A DNA stretch of 13,603 nt from Zymomonas sp. (GTDB lineage: Bacteria > Pseudomonadota > Alphaproteobacteria > Sphingomonadales > Sphingomonadaceae), in the NCBI GenBank assembly GCA_027489105.1, contig JAIYAJ010000489.1, positions 1-13,603 of the forward strand, given 5' to 3'. A model generated the notes under the pieces. That model saw nothing but the letters and a program-made list of their open reading frames with translations. It had not been told where the DNA came from and did not search any database. A program made the translations under genes and the position numbers. This document shows, one piece after another, positions 6,985-13,292 of the stretch. Every line of letters begins with the position of its first letter. The stretch's first letter is position 1.

Positions 6985-8245
6985 CGGGGCTGTCCTTAAG
7001 GTCGTCATTCTGATTGTCGGCGGCATCGCCGCGACCAGCAGGAACCATATTGAGCGGCTCCAGATACACATCGCCATCGGGGCCGATGGTCTTTTCGTTC
7101 TCGCGACGCTTGATGTCGTTGACCGAGAGCCAGCCCCATTGCCGGCCCAGCGCATAGGACTTGTACCGGCTCATGATGTCGCCGCGCAGCAGACCGGCAA
7201 CATTGAACTCGACGAAATGGGTTTTCTGCTCATCCTCGGTCAAAAGATCGCGGTTTGCCGCCTGCTCAATGGCGGCGATCCACGGCGCCAGCGCGTAGAC
7301 CACGAAATCAAGCCCCTGGGCCTCAATGTTCGAGAAGGTGGCGCGGTCGAGGATGCCGATGCGGTGCGGCGGCATCTGCCAGAGGCGCGCGATCTTGACC
7401 TCGACCTGTTTCAGCGTCTCGATGAACTGGGCCTGGTCGTTCTGGACCACGTTCGGCGTGTAATCGAGACCGTCATAGAGGATGCGGTCGCTGTGCTGGT
7501 TTTCACCGGTGCGGCCGGAGCGCCATGCGGCCAGGAACGCATCCTTCTCGTCCTTGTTGATGAAGCGCTTCGGGTGCTTGATCACGCCGCCGGACTGGCC
7601 GGAATTGCGGAACCAGCGCGCCCCGTAGCGCTCCACGGCCAGAGCCCGGCCCATGGCCTCGCGGCCCGTCTGCCAGACCGGAATTCCCTTGAGGCCATCC
7701 ACCGTCAGCGGAGCCTTGCGGATGTGCCAGATCTGGTCATCGCGCAGCACCTCGATGCGACCGGCGCGCTCGGTGCTGTCCAGCGGGTTGATGGTGTAGA
7801 AGACGCGACCCTCGCGCCGCTCGACCTTTGCGACACGCGTCGGGTGAATGATCTCAAGCCCGCTGACGGCCTGGTCACTTTCCGAGAGGATGCGGCAATA
7901 GGCGTTGCGGTCAAAGGCGAGATGCCGTGTGAGTTCGTCGCGGAACTCCTGGCTGGTCTGGCTGGCATTGGGCCTGTCATGCAGGATGCGGTAGAGCCGA
8001 TGCTCGCGATCTGGCTCCTTGTTGTCGCCATCGCGCTTCAGGACCATCAGCGGGATGGTTGAAGCAGCGCCGCCAAGAACCTCCAGAATCGACTGGACCG
8101 TATCAAGCTCCAGCGCCGACTCGCGCGTGACCGCGACACCGGACTGGGTGACCACGCTGTCGGCGGGGCCGTACCAGCGGTTGTCGAGCGCATCGCGCTT
8201 CGGACCAAAACCGGCAGACGCAACGAGACTTGCGAAGAATCCCAT
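6974..8245 (-). CDS. Portal protein, HK97 family
   Basis: The start at ATG 8245 overlaps the terminase TGA (TGATG) and gives 423 residues; the longer frame is antisense-free but belongs to terminase sequence in another frame. The N terminus MGFFASLVASAGFGPKRDAL is followed by LDTVQSILEVLGGAASTIPL and EFRDELTRHLAFDRNAYCRI. The diagnostic segment LWQMPPHRIGILDRATFSNI falls at about residues 288-307, followed by EAQGLDFVVYALAPWIAAIE. The protein forms the dodecameric ring at the capsid vertex through which DNA is packaged. The C terminus is acidic and disordered (DDLKDSPDEP), and length and gene order match HK97-type portals. Confidence 0.95.
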   Translation of the reverse strand: MGFFASLVASAGFGPKRDALDNRWYGPADSVVTQSGVAVTRESALELDTVQSILEVLGGAASTIPLMVLKRDGDNKEPDREHRLYRILHDRPNASQTSQEFRDELTRHLAFDRNAYCRILSESDQAVSGLEIIHPTRVAKVERREGRVFYTINPLDSTERAGRIEVLRDDQIWHIRKAPLTVDGLKGIPVWQTGREAMGRALAVERYGARWFRNSGQSGGVIKHPKRFINKDEKDAFLAAWRSGRTGENQHSDRILYDGLDYTPNVVQNDQAQFIETLKQVEVKIARLWQMPPHRIGILDRATFSNIEAQGLDFVVYALAPWIAAIEQAANRDLLTEDEQKTHFVEFNVAGLLRGDIMSRYKSYALGRQWGWLSVNDIKRRENEKTIGPDGDVYLEPLNMVPAGRGDAADNQNDDLKDSPDEP

Positions 8246-9999
8246 CAGATCATCTCGAAGACATTTGCATCGGTCGCGCCGCCCGTGGCCTCGGGATTGA
8301 GGCTCATCAGGTGGAAGGCGTTGAAGCCGGCCAGGAGCGGATCGATTTTGGCGCTGCCGGCGGTTTCCTTGGTGATCACCACGGCGTTGCCCCTTGCTTC
8401 CTGTTTTGCGTTGCCGACCGCGAAGGCCATGAGCGGCTGGCCGCCATGGACCATGCCGCCATCGGCCAGCTTGCGGGCCGCGCCCTGAATCGCGCCATTG
8501 AGGCGATAACCCTGCGCCACGCCTGTCATGCAGCCTTCGGGCAGGAAGGACAGCTCGTGGACGATGGCGGCGACCCCGACCGGATCGAGCCCGACGCCGT
8601 TCTTTTCCGGCAGCAGGCCCGCTTCCCAGACCCGGCGCACCAGCTGCCCGACCCCGGCCACATCGGGCGAGGTGGCGGCGCGGGAATCGCGGTTCATCGC
8701 GCCTTCGGCCATGCCGCCATGTTCCTGATCTTCGCGGCCCGTCATGATCCGGACGATGGCCAGATCGCCGCTCTGCTCCAGATCGAGCAGCGCCGGCGCG
8801 ATGGCCTTGTGGCGCTCGAGCGCGTTGCGGTCGACCCAGGCGCAGCCCCACCAGAGCCATTGGCCGGTGAGCCTGTGCCGCCCGATGACCGTGACAGCCA
8901 GAAGGTCATCCAGCCCGCCGCCATCGATGCCGATGGTGCAGACCTCGGACCACTCAAGGATGAACTCCAGCGTGACGCGAGAATCGGCGGCAGGCTCCCA
9001 GTGATCGGCGCCCGACCAGCGGTCATTGTGCAGGGCGAGGCCGATCTCGATGTTGAGATGCTGGCTGGCCCAGACCCGGTACTCCGCCGCACCCTTGTCG
9101 CGCGCTTCGCTGCGCAGGGCCTTCAGCGTGTCGATATCGACCGAACGCCCGAGATTGGGGTTGACCATGTGCCAAAGGGTAGGGTCTTCCCACGGCTTGT
9201 CCTTGCTTTTCTGCACGGCCTCGGGGAATTCGTAAAGCAGCGGCACGACTTGCGGATCGTCGATCTCGCCGGCCCTGACCTTGCGGGCATACTCAAGCTC
9301 CTGCTTGAACACGCCGGCGGGCGGGGCATCCGACTGCGTCGTGATGATGAAACCGAAACTCTCGTGAATGGCGGCGCGCGCGCCGCGCATCTGGGTCAGC
9401 GTCTTGGCGGCGGAGGCCATCGAGCCTAGGACATGCAGCTCATCGAGTAGCCATCCGGCAAATTTCTTGCCGGTGGCGATCTTCGGTTCGAAGGTGGCGA
9501 TGTCGAGTTCCGCGCCGTTGTCGCGCCGGGTGATGTTCTTGAGATGGTCGGTGGTTTTCAGGTACTTCTTCAGATCCGCATCAAGCTCGATCGCGCCGGC
9601 GGCGGCGTCATAGGCGTCTTCGGCGGTCTTCTGGGTCGGGCCGAACAGCGCGAACGACGCGTTGGGCCGTGTGCTCATCAGCAGGGAGGTGAGCATGAAA
9701 AGCCCGCCGCCGGTCGTTTTGTTGTTCTTTTTCGGCACCAGCTTGAAAACGCCGGGAACCATCCTGCGGCCCGTGACAGGATTGCGCGAGCCGTGGATGG
9801 CGCGCACCGAATCGAGGAACCACGGCCCGCCCGCCTCGGCCATGGTCGGCGTGCCCGGCACATCATGCAGGCGCAGCCGGTTGAGGATGTTGACCGCGCG
9901 CTCGGCCTCATCCTGCCAGAGCGGCAGGGCGGGAAGCAGGGAGCGGCCCGTGCGGATGCGATCCTCCCAATCGGGGCAGGCGAAGTTCCAGGTTGTCAT
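8245..9999 (-). CDS. Large terminase subunit (TerL), ATPase and nuclease
   Basis: The protein is 584 residues, the usual length for HK97-type large terminases. The N-terminal ATPase has a deviant Walker A, VPKKNNKTTGGG (about 88-99), Walker B LLDELHVLG (184-192) and a coupling motif IITTQSD (218-224). The C-terminal RNase H-like nuclease shows IGIDGGGLDDLLAVTVIG with Asp359 and Asp364/365 as likely metal ligands, and GVGLDPVGVAAI with Asp472 as a further acidic residue. TerL cuts concatemeric DNA and drives it into the prohead through the portal. ATG 9999 lies 6 bases after the TerS stop with no clear ribosome binding site, so coupling is likely. Confidence 0.95.
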   Translation of the reverse strand: MTTWNFACPDWEDRIRTGRSLLPALPLWQDEAERAVNILNRLRLHDVPGTPTMAEAGGPWFLDSVRAIHGSRNPVTGRRMVPGVFKLVPKKNNKTTGGGLFMLTSLLMSTRPNASFALFGPTQKTAEDAYDAAAGAIELDADLKKYLKTTDHLKNITRRDNGAELDIATFEPKIATGKKFAGWLLDELHVLGSMASAAKTLTQMRGARAAIHESFGFIITTQSDAPPAGVFKQELEYARKVRAGEIDDPQVVPLLYEFPEAVQKSKDKPWEDPTLWHMVNPNLGRSVDIDTLKALRSEARDKGAAEYRVWASQHLNIEIGLALHNDRWSGADHWEPAADSRVTLEFILEWSEVCTIGIDGGGLDDLLAVTVIGRHRLTGQWLWWGCAWVDRNALERHKAIAPALLDLEQSGDLAIVRIMTGREDQEHGGMAEGAMNRDSRAATSPDVAGVGQLVRRVWEAGLLPEKNGVGLDPVGVAAIVHELSFLPEGCMTGVAQGYRLNGAIQGAARKLADGGMVHGGQPLMAFAVGNAKQEARGNAVVITKETAGSAKIDPLLAGFNAFHLMSLNPEATGGATDANVFEMI

Positions 10000-10005
10000 G
10001 ATTGG

Positions 10006-10737
10006 CTAGTGGGCGACGGCAGCGGGGGCGAGCAGGTCGCGCCATTCGGGGTTGTTCATGATCTCGCCGGCATCGACCTGCGCCTGTTCTTTCTTGCCGA
10101 GCCTTGGCGCGGGCTTTTCGGCCTCACGGCCGGTGATCTTGTCGCCGATGCGTACCAGCTCGGCGCGCTCGATGATCTCGATCAGATGGCGCTGGGCCGT
10201 GACGTTGCCACCCTTGGCCGTGCGGTGCATCGCCATCAGCAGCTCGGCGCGCTGCATTTCGGATGCGGTTTCCAGATCTGCTGCGAAGGCGCGGCGGAAG
10301 GTGGCAGGCGTGATGCCGAGCCGCCTGGCGATGACGTCCGGGGTGATGTTGGCCGCAATCAGCAGCTGCGCCTCGTCAAGTTGATGGCGCATCGGCTTCC
10401 AGCGCTTGCGGCCATCGGCCCGCTTGGTGCGGGGAGGCCTGGCGCGCGCCGGGGCAGGATGCGGGGGAAGCGGATCGGGGCGCGCGGGCTCAGTCGTGGA
10501 TTCGGGCGCTGCTTCGGGCGCGGTGAAAAGATTGTCGGGCGAAAGGCGGGTCGCGAGTTCGGCAGCGAAGTGCTTGCGCAGGGTCGGCACGCTGATGCCG
10601 ATGGCGCGGGCGATGTCGGCCTGCTCGTGACGCGCGGCGGCGAGGCTGGCGACCGTGCGGCGCTGGTCATCGGAGGGGATGAAGGGGGTACGGCCTTTGT
10701 TTTTCTTTGTGTCTGAGGCCAAAATATTGTCGCTCAA
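10006..10737 (-). CDS. Small terminase-like protein with two helix-turn-helix units
   Basis: The only usable start in this frame is TTG 10737, with GGAG 8 bases upstream; the frame is otherwise closed by an amber codon at 10807-10809. The 243-residue product has a first HTH at about residues 25-62 (ADIARAIGISVPTLRKHFAA), a Pro/Ala/Arg-rich linker (70-115), and a second HTH at 119-155 (ARRLGITPATFRRAFAADLE). An all-helical segment after that (ELLMAMHRTAKGGNVTAQRH) resembles oligomerisation regions of small terminases. The two HTH units are clearly similar, suggesting internal duplication. Role inferred from the HTH and from TerL starting six bases downstream: it should recognise the packaging site on phage DNA. 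Confidence 0.75.
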   Translation of the reverse strand: MSDNILASDTKKNKGRTPFIPSDDQRRTVASLAAARHEQADIARAIGISVPTLRKHFAAELATRLSPDNLFTAPEAAPESTTEPARPDPLPPHPAPARARPPRTKRADGRKRWKPMRHQLDEAQLLIAANITPDVIARRLGITPATFRRAFAADLETASEMQRAELLMAMHRTAKGGNVTAQRHLIEIIERAELVRIGDKITGREAEKPAPRLGKKEQAQVDAGEIMNNPEWRDLLAPAAVAH

Positions 10738-10806
10738 GAAAAAAACTCCGGCAACGGGTAAGACACGGGTGCATGGCGGCCTCGGCCCCAGACTTTCGAC
10801 CCCCCC

Positions 10807-11121
10807 CTACCCCCAGCGCTCCGCCTTGGCGCGAGCCGTCTTGGCATTGTCGCAGGCCTGACATCTCAGCCTGATGTTCAGCGGATCGAAGTCCGCGCCG
10901 CCATCCTTGCGCTCAATGATGTGGTCGGCCTTGAGAGTGAACGGATACTCGGCGCAGTCCTTGCCACAATCCTCGCAGACATAGCCGCGATGACGCTTAA
11001 TGGCACTGGCGAACCTGCGCCAGTCCCGGCTTTCATAGAACGGATCGGCCAGCTTGACCGGAGGTCTCAGACCAGCCTTGACGGTTGCGATCAGCGCTGG
11101 CGCAGAACTCAGCCGCGCCAT
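10807..11121 (-). CDS. HNH endonuclease, packaging-associated
   Basis: The start at ATG 11121 gives 104 residues; the longer open frame to 11409 runs through a tRNA gene and is rejected. The C-terminal half holds the HNH core: VCEDCGKDC provides the first Cys pair, then LKADHIIERKDGG supplies the DH pair, followed by DFDPLNIRLRCQACDNAKTA with the second Cys pair and the conserved Asn. The third His of a canonical HNH is Asp here (CDNAKT). In many siphophages an HNH protein encoded next to terminase stimulates packaging, as HK97 gp74 does. No good ribosome binding site precedes ATG 11121; it starts 16 bases after the tRNA 3' end. The stop is directly followed by a run of G. Confidence 0.85.
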   Translation of the reverse strand: MARLSSAPALIATVKAGLRPPVKLADPFYESRDWRRFASAIKRHRGYVCEDCGKDCAEYPFTLKADHIIERKDGGADFDPLNIRLRCQACDNAKTARAKAERWG

Positions 11122-11137
11122 CAGACGCGCATGGCAA

Positions 11138-11212
11138 TGGTTGCGGGAGACGGGATCGAACCGCCGACCTGATGGGTATGAGCCATCCGAGCTACCTCTG
11201 CTCCATCCCGCG
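11138..11212 (-). tRNA. tRNA-Met (CAT anticodon), initiator-like, with encoded CCA
   Basis: The 75-base gene folds into a full cloverleaf: acceptor CGCGGGA/TCCCGCA, D arm GAGC/GCTC with a 7-base loop, anticodon arm GATGG-CTCATAC-CCATC, variable AGGTC, and T arm GGCGG-TTCGATC-CCGTC, then ACCA. Position 1 is C and position 72 is A, which do not pair, and the D stem has A11-T24. Both are hallmarks of bacterial initiator tRNA. The anticodon stem, however, has only two of the three G-C pairs expected at 29-31/39-41, the third being T29-A41. It lies between the NusG-like and HNH genes, in the same direction. Confidence 0.88.
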
Positions 11213-11427
11213 ATAAATCTAACACTGTTGCACCACGCCGCCCCTACTCGGGCAGGAACGGCGCTGCCCTGATCAGGGCTTGCCGCTGCCGGGGGCCGGG
11301 CTGGTTGGCTGGCATGATCACCACTTGGTGTCAGCACGGCAACCCGAGACCTGGGCTTGTCCCGCGTCAGGATGGCCACCGCCACCCCGCGCATGCAGCA
11401 CCAAAGCACCGCATGCCAGAATCGCTA

Positions 11428-12120
11428 TCACGCCGCCGCGACATTCGCAAGCGGCACTTCAAGGCTGCACCCGCCTTGGTCCCAATCGATCAACAGCTTC
11501 ACGCGCCCGGCCACCTTGTGGCTCTGCACGGTCGCCATCATCCCTTGCAGAAGCCCGCTCACCAGAACCACCCTGTCGCCCTTGGCAAAACGCCCGCGCC
11601 TGCCAACCTCGGCTCTTCGCTTTTCGGCCCGCTCCACCTCGTCGAACTGCCCGGAACGCTCAGCCGCGTTCAGCGCCTCGATCACCCGGCCGGACAGTGT
11701 CACCGGCTCGCGCCCGCGACGCATCACGCTTCCCATGCCGTCGAGTGTTTCGAGAAAGCCATAGTCGAACACGCGGCCCGGCTCCGCTCCGACGAAGACA
11801 TAGCCCCTGAACAAGGGCCGCTCGACCACGATCAGGTTGCCGACGCCGCTGCGGATCATCACCCGTTCCAGCGGCATGCAGACATCGGCGTCATGCAGGG
11901 CGAGATCATGGGCCAGCATGCGCTCGCAGCCGGGGCGCGGCATCAGCACAGACCAGACAAGCCCGGCCGGCACAGGCTTGGCCTCGGTGCGTGCCCCGGC
12001 GTCCTTCCGCACCGCCCGCAGGTTCTTGCGGTCCTTGCCGGATGTCCCCCGTCTGCGAATCGCGCGGCTGGCGGCATTGCCGGGCGGGATCGTCGAAGCA
12101 GCCATCATCATCCCCATCAT
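11428..12120 (-). CDS. NusG/RfaH-family transcription antitermination protein (phage-borne)
   Basis: From ATG 12120 (overlapping the upstream TGA as TGATG) the product is 230 residues. Further ATGs at 12117, 12111, 12108 and 12105 are alternatives, the last preceded by GGGG. A basic N-terminal extension (residues 1-53) precedes an NGN-like domain (54-150): GLVWSVLMPRPGCERMLAHD, then VVERPLFRGYVFVGAEPGRV and MGSVMRRGREPVTLS, the family signature including PLFxGYVFV. A charged linker leads to a KOW domain (177-228), RFAKGDRVVLVSGLLQGMMA. The family binds RNA polymerase and suppresses pausing or termination. The size and placement just before the tRNA and late genes suggest a specialised paralog for phage transcription. 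Confidence 0.85.
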   Translation of the reverse strand: MMGMMMAASTIPPGNAASRAIRRRGTSGKDRKNLRAVRKDAGARTEAKPVPAGLVWSVLMPRPGCERMLAHDLALHDADVCMPLERVMIRSGVGNLIVVERPLFRGYVFVGAEPGRVFDYGFLETLDGMGSVMRRGREPVTLSGRVIEALNAAERSGQFDEVERAEKRRAEVGRRGRFAKGDRVVLVSGLLQGMMATVQSHKVAGRVKLLIDWDQGGCSLEVPLANVAAA

Positions 12121-13292
12121 CAGAATTGCACCCGTTGCTCGATTGATTGCGATGCTCCACCCGTCCCCGGCGGCCATTCGCCCGGCAGTTGCAGCCACAT
12201 CGTCGCGCCGAAATCCGGTAGCCTCACACCTTTTCCAGCCAGCCAGTCCCGCCAGCGCCGCGCCACCTCGCCATGGGCGGGATAGCCCTTGAACCGCGAC
12301 CTTTCGCCTTCGCCCGGCAGATCAGCGAGCCGAAACGTGCTGGCCTTGGCCTCGGCGGCGCTGCGCAGCATCTGGGCACAAGGCTCGCCAGAGGCGGCCC
12401 GGCGCAGCAAAACTGCCATGAAGGGCAGCGACCATGGCTCAAGCACCACAAGTCTGGTCTGCCCGTCGTGCTGGCGCTCCTCTGCGGCCACCAGCGTCCA
12501 GCGCTTCTGGGCCAGATAGTTGAACCCCGCCGGGGCGGCATCGCGCTTGAGCTTTTTGATGCTGGCGAGGAAGCCGGGTATGCCTTCCACGGCGGCTCTG
12601 CGCTCTTCGAACCCCAGCGCAGACCAGGCGTTGGCCACCTTCACCTGGTCATCCGCCACGGTTGTCGGCCAAGCTCTCCGGAAGTCGTAAAGCGTCGGCG
12701 TGCCGCTTGGCTCTGCGTCCTGCGCATGCTGCATTGGCATGGCGTCAGGTCTTGTTCCCTTGCCCGCCTGCCTCGCGCTCGCGCTCTTTCTCTCATCTAA
12801 GGGGTAATCTTCTAAGGGGTATACGGGCGCAGCTAGTTCCCCCTTAGCTGCACCCCAGTTCCCCCTTAGCGCTTCCAAGGGGGAACTCAGTTCCCCCTTA
12901 TCGGCCTCGTTTTCGGCTGTTTCGCAGCCTTCGTCAGCGTCGCCGTCATGCGCTGCGTGCATGGCTGGCGGGGTATCAGCCTCATATGGCCAGCCCGAAA
13001 CCTTGGCCGCCTTGAGCACCGCCACGTCCATCTCATAGCGGTTCACCGAACCCGGACCCTTGCCGCCGTCCTTGATGCGGCGCAGCAAGCCAATGCCACA
13101 GAAGCGCCCCATCAGGTCACGCACATGGCGCTCTGAGCAGCAGGCCGCGCGGGCCAGCACGGCACGCTTCGGCCAGATGTTGCGACCGTCATCATCACAG
13201 CAGTCGACCAGCTTGATCAGCAAGAGCTTGGCCGCCAGGGAGCCAAACGGCGCAGGCGCATCACAGGCGTCCGAGAGCAGCCGCGAACTCAT
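12120..13292 (-). CDS. Winged-helix replication-initiator-like protein (lambda O / phage Rep type)
   Basis: The 390-residue product starts at ATG 13292, overlapping the upstream TGA as ATGA. The N-terminal domain (about 10-100) is a winged HTH: FGSLAAKLLLIKLVDCCDDD, IWPKRAVLARAACCSERHVR, then IGLLRRIKDGGKGPGSVNRY. Residues 100-185 form a linker of low conservation whose DNA carries iteron-like repeats. The C-terminal part has LYDFRRAWPTTVADD and GFNYLAQKRWTLVAAEE, reminiscent of the conserved end of phage replication O-type proteins. The usual role is to bind origin repeats and recruit DnaB helicase. No helicase gene is visible here. A transcription regulator is the main alternative. Confidence 0.75.
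   Translation of the reverse strand: MSSRLLSDACDAPAPFGSLAAKLLLIKLVDCCDDDGRNIWPKRAVLARAACCSERHVRDLMGRFCGIGLLRRIKDGGKGPGSVNRYEMDVAVLKAAKVSGWPYEADTPPAMHAAHDGDADEGCETAENEADKGELSSPLEALRGNWGAAKGELAAPVYPLEDYPLDERKSASARQAGKGTRPDAMPMQHAQDAEPSGTPTLYDFRRAWPTTVADDQVKVANAWSALGFEERRAAVEGIPGFLASIKKLKRDAAPAGFNYLAQKRWTLVAAEERQHDGQTRLVVLEPWSLPFMAVLLRRAASGEPCAQMLRSAAEAKASTFRLADLPGEGERSRFKGYPAHGEVARRWRDWLAGKGVRLPDFGATMWLQLPGEWPPGTGGASQSIEQRVQF
12785..12900 (-). repeat. Iteron-like repeat cluster with AT-richer flank: candidate phage replication origin
   Basis: Inside the initiator-like gene the 12-13-mer AGTTCCCCCTTAG (plus strand) occurs at 12835-12847 and 12857-12869. A copy with one mismatch at its end is at 12889-12900, and an inverted copy lies at 12876-12887. 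The last two form a perfect 11-bp palindrome with a single-base centre at 12888. Two shorter relatives, CTAAGGGGT, lie at 12797-12805 and 12812-12820. Copies 12835 and 12857 are 22 bases apart, two helical turns. The flank 12785-12823 is about 62% A+T, far above its surroundings. The same DNA word is translated as KGEL, RGN and SSPL in different frames, so the constraint is on DNA. Confidence 0.65.

Noticed and set aside
6629..8062. Long plus-strand open frame of 477 codons
   Set aside because: It lies antisense to the portal and protease genes; in GC-rich DNA such long antisense frames are common, and the product shows no recognisable motif while both minus-strand genes do.
8230..10716. Two plus-strand open frames of about 390-400 codons
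   Set aside because: They are antisense to the large and small terminase genes, lack family features, and contradict the uniform minus-strand layout.
11138..11212. The tRNA as a prophage attachment site
   Set aside because: It is complete, lies deep inside the phage gene order between co-directional genes, and no integrase or partial tRNA copy is visible in the window.
11244..11315. Possible 23-codon gene (MPANQPGPRQRQALIRAAPF...) in the spacer before the tRNA
   Set aside because: It has a start and stop, but no clear ribosome binding site, no recognisable family and too little length to separate it from chance.
11122..11409. N-terminal extension of the HNH protein from 11409
   Set aside because: The extension would be translated straight through a well-formed tRNA gene; the conserved HNH part begins after the ATG at 11121.
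12121..12198. Longer NusG-like reading from 12198
   Set aside because: It would overlap the initiator-like gene by 79 bases without a ribosome binding site; the TGATG-coupled ATG at 12120 is simpler.
12797..12900. Reading the repeat cluster as a CRISPR array
   Set aside because: The repeats are 9-13 bases, variably spaced and partly inverted, lie within a coding frame, and have no cas gene nearby.
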